Assembly: GCA_949130485.1 (NCBI GenBank)
Contig: OX422192.1
Coordinates: 7,851,085 to 7,915,084 of the forward strand
Origin: Agelas oroides
Lineage: Eukaryota > Porifera > Demospongiae > Agelasida > Agelasidae
Direction: 5' to 3'
DNA length: 64,000 nucleotides
Shown: positions 44,301 to 59,300 of the stretch, piece by piece
Numbering within the stretch: position 1 is the stretch's first letter
Layout of the letters: each line of letters starts with the position of its first letter
The notes under the pieces: model-generated
The model's database searches: none
What the model was told of the DNA's origin: nothing
Seen by the model: only the letters and a program-made list of their open reading frames with translations
Program-made: the position numbers and the translations under genes

Positions 44301-47300
44301 AAAGCAATTTGTGGGAGACTAGTAAAAATTACTGAAGTTTCAGCTCCTTTTCCAGCCCTGCATTCATAAAATTTCGTAGTATAAGGATGGTCACGTAATT
44401 GTAGTAACCAAATACTTTGCTAACATAACAACTTTGGTTTTGCAGTGTACTGGTGATCTTCAAACTAAAGTGAAGTGACTGAGCATTTTACCAAGCAAAG
44501 GAGTTCTCACTGAACACCAAGACAGTTCTCCAGTGGTCTCTTTGTGGTGTCAACACTGTCTTGTAAACATGATAGCTATGTACAACACACAAGTAGAAAG
44601 TGGTTGACTTGGTCTTGGCTTACACTACATGCAAAGATTCCCTGTTCATTGTGGCCCCACCCTCACCTTCTATGTGTATTCGCACACATCCTACGTTTAA
44701 GCGCATTGATCATTACCACTTAGACTATATGATAGTTTCTCCTTTCAGATGACCTAGCTATATCTGTAAGAGATTTGGTATTTGTGCATTTGGATCTTGC
44801 ACATCTGGCCCAGGAGAATTGGTTGCATGGTTATGGTAGAAATGCCAGGAATGTAGCCAAATAGATCTTCTGAAAGAAGAGCCTGATTTAACTAAAGAAG
44901 AAGCTCCTTATGTGACTTTCAAGAAAACTTATTGGGTATACTATAGCATTCCTTGGTCAAACTGATGATGGTTATTGTGTCTTATACTTCTGCGTCCCAT
45001 TCCGTACACTAGGTCTGATTCCAGGTCTGGTTAAATTGTCAATGGATATGGATTCACATGAGCCCTCTCTGACACTAAGCTGGAAGAGACCAGACAACAT
45101 TTGGGATGCTAAGGAGATGGTGGCATATGATATTCACTTCAAATTGTCAGAAACTGACGAGTATGAGGAGATGAGTGAAGGTTGCTATGCAACTGGTTTT
45201 ACCTTCACTAGGCAATCTGGGCTAGTGCCACTTACTACATATGACTTTAAGGTCAGAGCAAGAAGTGAAGATGGAGAAGGAGAATGGAGCACAGTATCTA
45301 CAAATTTTGGTAAGATAGGAACATTGCTACTAGCTATATCACCAGAGCATGCATCTGTAGAGTGCATGCAATGACCCCCCACAACTTTTGTTCATCCGTG
45401 CCATGCACTTTACATATTTTTCCATATGTGCATGCATATGTGCATGAACAATCAACGAACCACATCCCCCTTAAAAATAGGCCTAGATGTTATACAAAGT
45501 CTGCAATGAACCCCCACAACTTTTGTCAGTCTGTTGACATGTACTTTAAATCTTTTTCCCATATCTGTGCATGTGCATGCAGCTTTTGTCCCTGACCCAG
45601 TCCAGAATCTCACCATCACCGATATTGATGAGAATGAGCCTTCTGTGACACTAACATGGGATCCTCCCGACAATGTCAAAAGTGATGGAGATATTGCTGC
45701 ATATGAGATTCGCTTCAAGACAGAAGGTGGAGATTATGATAAGAGGATTGTGGATGCCTCTACCACTAGTATTGTACTCACAAGTGGACCACATGCAATA
45801 CTGAAATGGAGCCCTGAAAGTGACAAGCCCACTCCACAAGAAACCCAAGACGACCTGTTCAATTTAACTGACACCATAGTCTTCACAAAGGGACCAGGTC
45901 TTGTTCCGTTGGCTGTATCTTTCTTTGAGGTTCGAGCTTCAAACTGCTACAGTGCAGGAGAGTGGAGTGGAGTGTCTACTTATGTTGGTACGTATCTGCA
46001 TTTTATTAGTAAAATTTGCTCAGCATCGTTCAGTGTTGTTGTCTATCCAGTGGTACGAAACAGTTTAGACCAGCAGGATGTGTCATGCACGTACTATAGC
46101 GGCAATTTTATTTCAGTCAGGCAAACAAAATTTTTAGACAATAAACAATATTTGTAATGTGTATACCTACACAAGAACGACATGTGCGAATTGCTCCTTG
46201 TCTCAACAAATAGAATACTTTGGTACAGAGAATACACTTACACACTATGAAAACAAATTGCATGTATCATGGAGTACAGTAGTAACTCCATATGTAGGGT
46301 GGCCCGGTTTTTAAATGGCTGCCACGTTAAAAGTGCATTAATGTCACGTTGGAAAAGTGTATACCTACACAAGAAAGACAACGTGTGAATTGCTTCTTAT
46401 TCCATCATGCAGCTCTGGACCCAGATCCGGTTAGAGACCTCTCTGTTTGTGTGGACCCCACTGTCCCCTCCATAACACTGAGTTGGGATCCACCCACTAA
46501 TGCCATCAATTGTGAAATGGTCACTGCATACAAGTATCAGATTCGCATCAGTCCTGTCAGAGTTGAGCAACACATAGAGTTAACTGTAGATGGCTCTAAC
46601 ACCAGAGTTATCTTGACAAGGGAGCTGGGACTCACACCCCTTACACAGTACCACTTTCAAGTGAGGCCAATGGCTGGTGATGACGCTGGAGACTGGAGGA
46701 GTGTGTCAGCATATTTTGGTATGTTTGTTATGATGGTGTAGTGCTGTTAGGGTTGGAACTGAACTTGGCTTCTTGCAGTGCACGTAGAGATATTACTTTT
46801 ATAGTTATATTATTAGTTTAAGGTTTGCTAAATATTTAGCTAACTACTGGTATAATATGTATGTCTTTACAGTAATGGCCCCTAACTAGTCAAACAAATT
46901 CTGCATCAAGTTATAACAGCTGTGAGATTGAATTTGGCTCACAGAATGATAAGTACTCTGTATGAACCTGCCACACCGTTGCTCCCTGTAGCCCACATCC
47001 CCGGTCCTGTAGAGAACTTTGTACCAACCGTGAACCCAAGTGAACCCTCTGTGACACTGAGCTGGGACCCTCCAGTGAATTCTCAATACAAAGGAGATAT
47101 ATTGTTGTATGATATTCGTTTTAAAGTGTCAGGGAGATGTGATGGACTTGATGATAGTGATGATGGTTCATCTGTCATTCCCTACCAAACTGAAGATGGG
47201 TCAACCACTAGTTTTGTAGTGACCAGAGAATTGGGACTTATACCACTGACTACAGCTACTTTCAAAGTACGAGCAGTGAATGCTGATGAAACTGGAAATT

Positions 47301-50300
47301 GGACAACTGTATCAACTCATGTTGGTAAGAACAGACTTGCTTAGTGCACTAAATAATACTGAAATGTGTCAACCAAACGCATGGGCATGTGTAATAGAAT
47401 CAAAACACTTGACATTCATATATGGAGTTGGTCCTTCTTCCACATTTTCTGCATGCATCCTGAATGCATTTGGTGCATGATGTAGCAGTCCCCATCTCCC
47501 GGTCACCACAGTGCAGCTGATGAGGCCTGGTATTGGCTGAAGCGTGTCCTGCACAGGGGGTGACCTTGCATAACATATTATAGGCCTACCTTTTTTTAAG
47601 GGAGATGTGCTTCATTGATGGTTAATTGATGCATGCACTCTCTGACCTTTGTCACCATGTGCTTACAGGTCTAGTTCCTGGTCCTGTTCGAAACCTGAAA
47701 AGATACATTGACCCAAAGCAGGCCTATGTGACACTGAACTGGGATCCACCACTCAACTTCAGAAGGGCTGGTGAAGTTACTGCTTACGATGTTCGCTTTA
47801 ATCCCAAAGAAACAAGCAACTGTACTCAGTTCACTGTGGATGTATCCACCACTAGTACATTTCTCACAAGAGATACCGGTATCAAAGCATCAACCGTACA
47901 CAGCTTTGAAGTAAGAGCAAGAAACGCTGAGTCCACAGGAGAATGGAATAAAGTTACAGCATTTGTTGGTGAGTTTACTGTAGTTGTCCATGATGAAACC
48001 TAATAAAGGCATGTCAGTCAGCCTATGTACATAAGAACAGGCGGCTAGAGTAAGAGCGTGTAACTCTCCAATAGAAGCCCAGAGTCCAGGCAAACTACTA
48101 ATTTAAACCGTACTGAAAATAGAACACCTGGTCACGTGCTGTATGCTATGCAGCATACGCAGTACGTGTTACTATTTTTACTACTGGTGGTAAGTTTTGC
48201 CCGGTCTCAAATTTTACAGAGTTACACACTGTTACTGTAGACACCATTCTTTATGCACTCTTGATAGGCCCATCTTCAAAAGTAAGCCCACTTATTTTTA
48301 AATGAAGTTATTCAAGATCTTTCAAACTTAAGTACAACCAACTATTTATGCTGCAAGAAGCATTCAAGAAGCTAGCATTGTTGCAAAAGAGGTGGGAGGA
48401 CTAACAAATAAAGACAGGCACCATTTACTGCTAGTGTGTAAGCAGGCGCATGACAAGGGGGTATTGCAAAATCACTGTATGCATACATCTGTAGGGGCTA
48501 GACTAATTGCATGTGAGATGGGTGTGTTTTTGCATGAGTGAAATATCATAACTCTTTAAAAAAAATATGCTCACCCCCCTATTTGAGTGGCCATTAAGTT
48601 CATTGCCCGTAGCAAGAGCGCATAAGAACGGGCAGCTTGAGTAAGAGCGTATAACTCCAATAGAAGCCCACAGTCCGGTCAAAATTATTGAACCGTACTA
48701 AAAATAGAACACCTGGTCATGTGCTTAGCAACAATGGCTTATGTCAATGCAGCATGCGCAGTACGTGTTACTATTTTTAGTACTGGTGGGAAATTCCGAT
48801 CGGTTTCAAATTTTACGGAGTTACATGCTCTTACTCATTAAGCCGCCCGTTCTTATGCGCTCTTGCCCATAGACAATTATTTTCAGGAAATTACAGTATA
48901 ATTATTGCTTTTGCACAGCTCTGCATCTTGATCCAGTCCGTAACCTGTTAGCAGCTGTTGATGAAACTGTTCCTTCAGTGACACTGAGTTGGGACCCCCC
49001 TGCCAATATTCGCAGCACTGAAGAGGTTACTGAGTATCAAATTGATTTCATTAAAGTTAACCATCAGAATGAGACCATGCCTGGTGAGAACACCGAGATG
49101 ACTGTGAATGGCTCCACCAATAGTGTGGTGCTCACAAGAGAATCAGGACTTGAGCCACTAATGCACTATAGGTTTTGGGTCAGGGGCAAAAGTGGACCTA
49201 CGGGTGGTGACTGGGACAACGTGTCAAGACAATACGGTAGGTACTGCATAGTGCACAGTGTATGAATTCACAGTCATCAGATTCTATGTGGCCATGGACT
49301 CAATATCACTTCAGCAGCTCCCTGACTTTAATAAATTGCTGAAACCTGCACTTCAGTCAGCACTGATCATTGTATTAACTGCACTGTACTAAGGCCAGGC
49401 AACCTAGCTGATTTATTGTTTCGCATCAGCGCCCACTTACTCTGAGACCTGCCGCCTCAACTGTCATTATCGCCTTCCAAGCAATGACACACCCACTTTT
49501 ATGGCCGTAGCGCTGTAGATTAGCCGAGTGTATATAGTCTTTGGTAGTAATGATTAATGAATAATGACCGCCAGCCCACATGCAAATCAAGTAAGTGGCT
49601 GATGCGAAACAATAAATCTAGTTTGCCTGGCCTACAAAAGCTCCAGACAAACTTGGTTTTAATAATGATATTCATTTTCCCTGCAGCCCTCGTTCCAGGA
49701 CAGGTCCAGAACCTGAGGTCAACCCTGGATACCGACCAACTTTCTCTGACCCTGAACTGGGACAAACCAAAGAATGCTATGACTGCTGGAGATGTCTCAA
49801 CATACGAAATCCGTTTTTGGCCATCTAACATTGTGAATGCAAAGAACAATTATTCGAGCATTATGGAAACAACTACAAGTATTTGCCTTACAAGAAAATC
49901 AGGCCTCCAGCCACTAACTAAGTATGATTTTGAAGTTAGGGTACGGAATGCTGATCGTAAAGGAGAATGGAGTACTGTGTCAGAATATATTGGTATGGGT
50001 ATATTGTAATCATGCCAGTGTAGTGTCACTTTATGCACGATTTCATATTGTGTTAAGCTGTAGTAGCTCAAGAGCAAGGGATCATAAATGGGGTTTTTAA
50101 ACCCACCATTGAGCCTTGCATGGGAGCTATAACACCCACACAAATTTACTGTACATAGTTTCTAGCCAACACTGCAAGACCAGCCTTGTATCTATTATGG
50201 TAGAGAGTAGGATGAATGTATGAAAAATCAAGACATAACCCTTATTATGAAGTTACAGATATTTCCGGTCTGAATGTATTTTTGCCTCAATGCTGACAAT

Positions 50301-53300
50301 GAGTAGTTGTGCACCAGTCAGCATGTACAAATTAACAACAATAACCAGTGAGCAGATATCCTTGTACCTATGCCATGATTACCTGTAGGTGGAAGCATGT
50401 AAACTCTCCATGTAAACCTGTACTGTTGTTGAATATCCTTTTGTATAGCTTATTCCATCATGCAGCTCTGGACCCAGATCCGGTTAGAGACCTCTCTGTT
50501 TGTGTGGACCCCACTGTCCCCTCCATAACACTGAGTTGGGATCCACCCACTAATGCCATCAATTGTGAAATGGTCACTGCATACAAGTATCAGATTCGCA
50601 TCAGTCCTGTCAGAGTTGAGCAACACATAGAGTTAACTGTAGATGGCTCTAACACCAGAGTTATCTTGACAAGGGAGCTGGGACTCACACCCCTTACACA
50701 GTACCACTTTCAAGTGAGGCCAATGGCTGGTGATGACGCTGGAGACTGGAGGAGTGTGTCAGCATATTTTGGTATGTTTGTTATGATGGTGTAGTGCTGT
50801 TAGGGTTGGAACTGAACTTGGCTTCTTGCAGTGCACGTAGAGATATTACTTTTATAGTTATATTATTAGTTTAAGGTTTGCTAAATATTTAGCTAACTAC
50901 TGGTATAATATGTATGTCTTTACAGTAATGGCCCCTAACTAGTCAAACAAATTCTGCATCAAGTTATAACAGCTGTGAGATTGAATTTGGCTCACAGAAT
51001 GATAAGTACTCTGTATGAACCTGCCACACCGTTGCTCCCTGTAGCCCACATCCCCGGTCCTGTAGAGAACTTTGTACCAACCGTGAACCCAAGTGAACCC
51101 TCTGTGACACTGAGCTGGGACCCTCCAGTGAATTCTCAATACAAAGGAGATATATTGTTGTATGATATTCGTTTTAAAGTGTCAGGGAGATGTGATGGAC
51201 TTGATGATAGTGATGATGGTTCATCTGTCATTCCCTACCAAACTGAAGATGGGTCAACCACTAGTTTTGTAGTGACCAGAGAATTGGGACTTATACCACT
51301 GACTACAGCTACTTTCAAAGTACGAGCAGTGAATGCTGATGAAACTGGAAATTGGACAACTGTATCAACTCATGTTGGTAAGAACAGACTTGCTTAGTGC
51401 ACTAAATAATACTGAAATGTGTCAACCAAACGCATGGGCATGTGTAATAGAATCAAAACACTTGACATTCATATATGGAGTTGGTCCTTCTTCCACATTT
51501 TCTGCATGCATCCTGAATGCATTTGGTGCATGATGTAGCAGTCCCCATCTCCCGGTCACCACAGTGCAGCTGATGAGGCCTGGTATTGGCTGAAGCGTGT
51601 CCTGCACAGGGGGTGACCTTGCATAACATATTATAGGCCTACCTTTTTTTAAGGGAGATGTGCTTCATTGATGGTTAATTGATGCATGCACTCTCTGACC
51701 TTTGTCACCATGTGCTTACAGGTCTAGTTCCTGGTCCTGTTCGAAACCTGAAAAGATACATTGACCCAAAGCAGGCCTATGTGACACTGAACTGGGATCC
51801 ACCACTCAACTTCAGAAGGGCTGGTGAAGTTACTGCTTACGATGTTCGCTTTAATCCCAAAGAAACAAGCAACTGTACTCAGTTCACTGTGGATGTATCC
51901 ACCACTAGTACATTTCTCACAAGAGATACCGGTATCAAAGCATCAACCGTACACAGCTTTGAAGTAAGAGCAAGAAACGCTGAGTCCACAGGAGAATGGA
52001 ATAAAGTTACAGCATTTGTTGGTGAGTTTACTGTAGTTGTCCATGATGAAACCTAATAAAGGCATGTCAGTCAGCCTATGTACATAAGAACAGGCGGCTA
52101 GAGTAAGAGCGTGTAACTCTCCAATAGAAGCCCAGAGTCCAGGCAAACTACTAATTTAAACCGTACTGAAAATAGAACACCTGGTCACGTGCTGTATGCT
52201 ATGCAGCATACGCAGTACGTGTTACTATTTTTACTACTGGTGGTAAGTTTTGCCCGGTCTCAAATTTTACAGAGTTACACACTGTTACTGTAGACACCAT
52301 TCTTTATGCACTCTTGATAGGCCCATCTTCAAAAGTAAGCCCACTTATTTTTAAATGAAGTTATTCAAGATCTTTCAAACTTAAGTACAACCAACTATTT
52401 ATGCTGCAAGAAGCATTCAAGAAGCTAGCATTGTTGCAAAAGAGGTGGGAGGACTAACAAATAAAGACAGGCACCATTTACTGCTAGTGTGTAAGCAGGC
52501 GCATGACAAGGGGGTATTGCAAAATCACTGTATGCATACATCTGTAGGGGCTAGACTAATTGCATGTGAGATGGGTGTGTTTTTGCATGAGTGAAATATC
52601 ATAACTCTTTAAAAAAAATATGCTCACCCCCCTATTTGAGTGGCCATTAAGTTCATTGCCCGTAGCAAGAGCGCATAAGAACGGGCAGCTTGAGTAAGAG
52701 CGTATAACTCCAATAGAAGCCCACAGTCCGGTCAAAATTATTGAACCGTACTAAAAATAGAACACCTGGTCATGTGCTTAGCAACAATGGCTTATGTCAA
52801 TGCAGCATGCGCAGTACGTGTTACTATTTTTAGTACTGGTGGGAAATTCCGATCGGTTTCAAATTTTACGGAGTTACATGCTCTTACTCATTAAGCCGCC
52901 CGTTCTTATGCGCTCTTGCCCATAGACAATTATTTTCAGGAAATTACAGTATAATTATTGCTTTTGCACAGCTCTGCATCTTGATCCAGTCCGTAACCTG
53001 TTAGCAGCTGTTGATGAAACTGTTCCTTCAGTGACACTGAGTTGGGACCCCCCTGCCAATATTCGCAGCACTGAAGAGGTTACTGAGTATCAAATTGATT
53101 TCATTAAAGTTAACCATCAGAATGAGACCATGCCTGGTGAGAACACCGAGATGACTGTGAATGGCTCCACCAATAGTGTGGTGCTCACAAGAGAATCAGG
53201 ACTTGAGCCACTAATGCACTATAGGTTTTGGGTCAGGGGCAAAAGTGGACCTACGGGTGGTGACTGGGACAACGTGTCAAGACAATACGGTAGGTACTGC

Positions 53301-56300
53301 ATAGTGCACAGTGTATGAATTCACAGTCATCAGATTCTATGTGGCCATGGACTCAATATCACTTCAGCAGCTCCCTGACTTTAATAAATTGCTGAAACCT
53401 GCACTTCAGTCAGCACTGATCATTGTATTAACTGCACTGTACTAAGGCCAGGCAACCTAGCTGATTTATTGTTTCGCATCAGCGCCCACTTACTCTGAGA
53501 CCTGCCGCCTCAACTGTCATTATCGCCTTCCAAGCAATGACACACCCACTTTTATGGCCGTAGCGCTGTAGATTAGCCGAGTGTATATAGTCTTTGGTAG
53601 TAATGATTAATGAATAATGACCGCCAGCCCACATGCAAATCAAGTAAGTGGCTGATGCGAAACAATAAATCTAGTTTGCCTGGCCTACAAAAGCTCCAGA
53701 CAAACTTGGTTTTAATAATGATATTCATTTTCCCTGCAGCCCTCGTTCCAGGACAGGTCCAGAACCTGAGGTCAACCCTGGATACCGACCAACTTTCTCT
53801 GACCCTGAACTGGGACAAACCAAAGAATGCTATGACTGCTGGAGATGTCTCAACATACGAAATCCGTTTTTGGCCATCTAACATTGTGAATGCAAAGAAC
53901 AATTATTCGAGCATTATGGAAACAACTACAAGTATTTGCCTTACAAGAAAATCAGGCCTCCAGCCACTAACTAAGTATGATTTTGAAGTTAGGGTACGGA
54001 ATGCTGATCGTAAAGGAGAATGGAGTACTGTGTCAGAATATATTGGTATGGGTATATTGTAATCATGCCAGTGTAGTGTCACTTTATGCACGATTTCATA
54101 TTGTGTTAAGCTGTAGTAGCTCAAGAGCAAGGGATCATAAATGGGGTTTTTAAACCCACCATTGAGCCTTGCATGGGAGCTATAACACCCACACAAATTT
54201 ACTGTACATAGTTTCTAGCCAACACTGCAAGACCAGCCTTGTATCTATTATGGTAGAGAGTAGGATGAATGTATGAAAAATCAAGACATAACCCTTATTA
54301 TGAAGTTACAGATATTTCCGGTCTGAATGTATTTTTGCCTCAATGCTGACAATGAGTAGTTGTGCACCAGTCAGCATGTACAAATTAACAACAATAACCA
54401 GTGAGCAGATATCCTTGTACCTATGCCATGATTACCTGTAGGTGGAAGCATGTAAACTCTCCATGTAAACCTGTACTGTTGTTGAATATCCTTTTGTATA
54501 GCTCACACTCCAGGCCCAGTTCGAAACCTGACAGCTGCTGTAGATCCATACAAGCCTTATGTAATGCTGAAATGGGACCCACCAGCAAATTCTGAAGCGA
54601 GGGCTTACAGTGATCAAGAAATAAGCCGAGAATGCAATACTGTACCAGTAGTAACATCTGTAGGTGGACACATGCCTTCTGTGACGCTGAACTGGGACCA
54701 AACAGCCCATGCTGGATATGTAACAGATGTCACAGAGTACAGAATTCAATTTTGGGATGAGAAAGAAGGCTGCTATAATGAAAAGTCTGTGGATGGTAGT
54801 ACCACTAATATTGTTATCACAAGGGAGTTAGGGCTCAGAACACTGACTACAACCACCTTCGTAGTGAGGGCTTACTGTGGTGATGACGTAAGTGAAGAAA
54901 GAAGGACTACACCAATATTTGTAGGTATGTGTATGGTTAAAGGGGGGAGATTACAGATTGTCTTTATGTAATCAGTGGCGTAGCCAAGGTGTGGCACACT
55001 GGGGCACATGCCCAAGCAACTAGAGCTGTGCCCCACCAGTGTAAGTGTGCCTGTCAAATTAGATTGTACGTACCATTGTCGATTGCAAATTGGGTGCTCA
55101 AAATCCGTAAAAAGCCAGTGTAGCTATCTGTGTCTAGAATACTACACAGTCTCCCACACTCTCTTCACCTCGCTGTTCACAAATTTGAGTAATGCCAGGC
55201 TTCACCACTCATAAGCTCCTGGTAATGCCAATCGCTTACTTGGAAATAGCCTCCAGACCGACCAGAGATTATCTAAAAATTCAAACATTTTCTGGGGGGG
55301 GGCGTGCCCCCAGACTCCCCTAGTTGCTTTTACAGGAGCTCTCAGAAACACACTATGTGCCTATACTGTGCCCTAGCATCATCTGTGACCTGGCTACGCT
55401 GCTGCATGATAATGATTATGCCATGTTGGTAATGAGTACTTTCACATGAAAGGAGAGATCGTGGATCATAGTACCTTACACACTGAAACATTTTTTTCCT
55501 TCATCTTCTCTGCAGCACTGATTCCAGATCCAGTTGAGAACCTGAAGATTGATGTGGATCAAGATGCCCCATCTATCACACTTGCCTGGGAGCCGCCACG
55601 AAATGTTGGAGCTAGTCCCTGGACAGATGTCAGCAGCTACTGGATTCGGTTCAAACCACAAGGAAAAAAGTACTATGAAGAGATGAATGTGGACAGCTCC
55701 ACAACCAGTATAGTCCTCAAGAGAGACGCTGGGCTCATACCACATACGAGGTCCATCTTTGAAGTGAGAGCACAGTGTGGGGATGACTTAGGAAAATGGA
55801 AACAAGTTTCAGCTTTTATATGTGAGTGTACACTAATGAAGATGGTAGACCTACTAACTTCTGCATGCGGCCCTCACCCTCCAGACTGCTTGCATTACTT
55901 ATTATTACCTTTAGCACTCTGAACAGCCCACTAAGTGTTTTCCCTTCAACAAAAGTTATCTACTGGTCTCTGGAGCCTATCAGTCTCAAATGACCCAGGT
56001 GGAAATTGCTAGTGTCTTTACAAGTTTTCAGAACAATTTCAAGATGATTTGTAAATTGTAGCAAAGCTTCTAATCCAAGCTACTAATATTATTCCACCCA
56101 ATTGCCATGTCCTATGCAGTGGGTGTGGTTTATGCACGGTACGGACATGCTTTAAATACCTGAGCAAAACTACATTGGAAATCATAATTTCTGCCTTGGA
56201 AATTAACTTTGTTTTCCAGGTAAAGCCAACAATGTTATGTCTGTAGTCCACCCAAAAGTCACTCTCTCTCACCTACAGCCCTGGTTCCAAGGCAAGTCCA

Positions 56301-59300
56301 GAACCTGAGGTCAGTCCTGAACACTAACCAACCTTCTCTGACACTGAGCTGGGACAGACCAAAGAATGCAATAGCTGACAAAGATGTGACTGGATATGAG
56401 ATCTCCTACAGAGCGTCTCAAAGTAGGGAAAGGTACTGTATGAAGACTGTGAAAGCATCACAAACCTCCATTCTTCTCACAAGGAAATCTGGGCTCAAGC
56501 CACTGACTACATATGACTTTATAGTCAAAGCACGGAATGCTGCCCGGGAAGGATTACCAAGCGCAATATCCAAATATATTGGTACGTACTTACATACTAT
56601 TGGTATGTATACCTATCAAGAGTGCATAAGAACGGGTGGCTAGAGTAAGAACATGTAACTCTGTAAAATTTGAAACCGGTCGGAATTTACCGGCAGTACT
56701 AAAAACACGTACTGGGCATGCTGCGTAAACATAAGGCATTGTTGCTAAGCAAGTGACCGGGTGTTCTATTTTTAGTACGGTTCAATAATTTGGACAGGAC
56801 TATGGGTTTCTATTGGAGTTACATTCTCTTACTCTAGCTGCCCGTTCTTATGCGCTCTTGACCTATATAATACACATTCGTTTTCTTATCTTCTATCACA
56901 TTCTATACTTACATGTCTAAGGGTATATATCCAGCAAAACATTAGTTCATTACATACCAATGCACTGTTTTGTTTCCAGCTCTCACTCCAGGCCCAGTTC
57001 GAAACCTCACAGCTGCTATAGACGCATATCAGCCTTCTGTGACGCTAAAATGGCACCCACCAGCCAATGCCGGATATCCAGGAGATGTCACAAAATACCG
57101 GGTTTGTTTCTGGGCAAAAGAAAGGCACTGCTACAATGAGACGTTTGTGAGTGGTTCTACCACCAGCACTGATATCACAAGATTGTTAGGCCTTAGACCA
57201 CTGACTACATCCACTTTCGAGGTGAGGGCCTGCAGCGGTCACGACATAAGCCGAGAATGCAAGACTGTATCAACATTTGTAGGTATGTGAAAGATTAAAG
57301 GGAAATTCATAACCCCTTGCTACATGTATAGATACATTATAGGAGCTATGTAAACCTTGTTATACTTTCCTCTGCAGCACTGGTTCCAGATCCAGTTGAG
57401 AACCTGAACGTTGATGTGGATCCAAGTGTCCCATCTGTCACTCTCACCTGGGACCCACCACGAAATGTTGGTGCAAAGCCTCAAATGTCCTGGTCAGATG
57501 TGAGCAGCTACCACATTCGCTTCAAACCACAAGAAAGAGAACACTATCATGATTTGAGTGTAGACAGGTCTACAACCAGTGTAGTCCTCAAGAGAAACTC
57601 TGGGCTCATACCACATACGACCTCCATCTTTGAAGTGAGGGCACAATGTGGGGATGACTTAGGAGAGTGGAAACAAGCTTCAAGATACATCGGTAAGTAG
57701 CTACACATACACATACTCATTCCAGTTTCCATCCAGAACCTACTATGTAATCGTCAACCTATCAGATATCAGTTCGGAGTTACTGCACAGTACAAGCCGG
57801 AACATACACATGTGTATATATTTCATTGCAGGTTTGATTCCAGGATTAGTCCAAGAGCTGAAAGCAGTGGTAGAGGAGCGTAAGCCCACCATGATGCTTC
57901 AATGGAAGGTGCCAAGTAACATTTGGAATGTTAAGGAGATCACCTCACACGAGATACGGTTCAAGTCGTGTCAGCAGTCTGAGCAGTATCATTTCTTACC
58001 TTCACTCGGTAGTGACTGCCGTGACATCACTCTTGGGAGGGATCGGCTCAAACCATTGACAGAATATGACTTTGAAGTGAGGGCAGTCAGCAGTGACGGT
58101 GCAGGACCATGGACTGCAGTGAAAAAGCACTTCTGTAAGCATATATTTCCTTGTCACATGTGCTTATGATATTTAGCTTAGGTCATTTTCAAGCCTTTAT
58201 GGTCATTCACAGCTAGAATATCTAATCCCAAGATCTTTAAAAGTCAAAATGCCATAATGTCTCATATTAAGCAGCAGCAACTCATAAGTGGCTTGCAACG
58301 ATAGTGAGGCAACTTGCCTAAAGTGAATTATGGGATGTTTTTAGCCTCTCCATCAAGTTTTCACATCTTGCAGGACCCCAATGCAATGAATGCATGTGTA
58401 AGGCTTGTAAGTTTACATCAGAAGCATGCAAGTAGTGTCAGTTACAAGTGAATGATAGTGCACATTATAATACAAACACTGTTGCTTTTATTTGCAGCAA
58501 TGACGCCAGATCCGGTTCAAAACCTGACACTAACTCTGGATCGAAACAAGCCCACTTTGACAATAAGTTGGGTACCACCAAGTAATATTGATTTCCGTAA
58601 CCCTGCAGAACTTACACATTACGATATTTGGTTTAAGCCACAAAGCCTTGAGGGATACAATTGGAATTGCCAGACTGTCCACAGCTCTTCGACTACTCTC
58701 ACACTCACCAGGAAGTCAGGGCTAGTACTGGATCATGTAAGCCAGTTCTCAGTGAGGGCACAAAACTATGACCGTCGAGCAGTAGAGTGGGCATCTGTGA
58801 CACAAATAGTTGGTACGCTTGCCTACTGTTACCATATACTTAGCTAAGCTCATAAGTGTAAACTGAATACTTGCCATCAAAGATTAAAGCGAATACGGTA
58901 CTTCAATTATTAGCATGGGAAAATCATATACACCACGTATCATATAACTGATTGTTAAACAATTAAGCTATGCATGTTTTTTATGATCCTCATGCAGATT
59001 GGAACTATCAATGCCGACTACCAAGCTGTAACACACGAAGGAGAGAAAGACCTGATAAAACTATTAATGATTTTTGTTGCAAGGAACATGGCAGGCAGTT
59101 TGGTAAGCCATAAGCAATGAATTGTATACTGCATGTGCAGTGAATATTGTACTGAATGTAAGTTGATTCAGGATTGTGGTGAAATATATATCTTTGTCAT
59201 GTAGCTGATCTCTACTGCCTGTATGGGGACTACCCTGGTTGCTGTCAGAGAAAGCCCTCTCCTGTGGGAGCTGAGGCACCTGCAGACTTCTGTGAGATGC

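Larger units (their letters stand above)
46397..50449 (+). repeat. Tandem segmental duplication, copy 1 (4,053 bp, five FN3 exons)
   Basis: Every feature in this interval recurs 4,053 bp downstream with no indel and no substitution in the stretches I compared by eye. It holds FN3 exons 46413, 46992, 47669, 48919 and 49687 and two CAAGAGCGCAT-type foldback elements in introns. The left edge is in an intron about 15 bp before an exon. The boundary can slide by 2 bp because CT is shared at the break. Confidence 0.95.
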
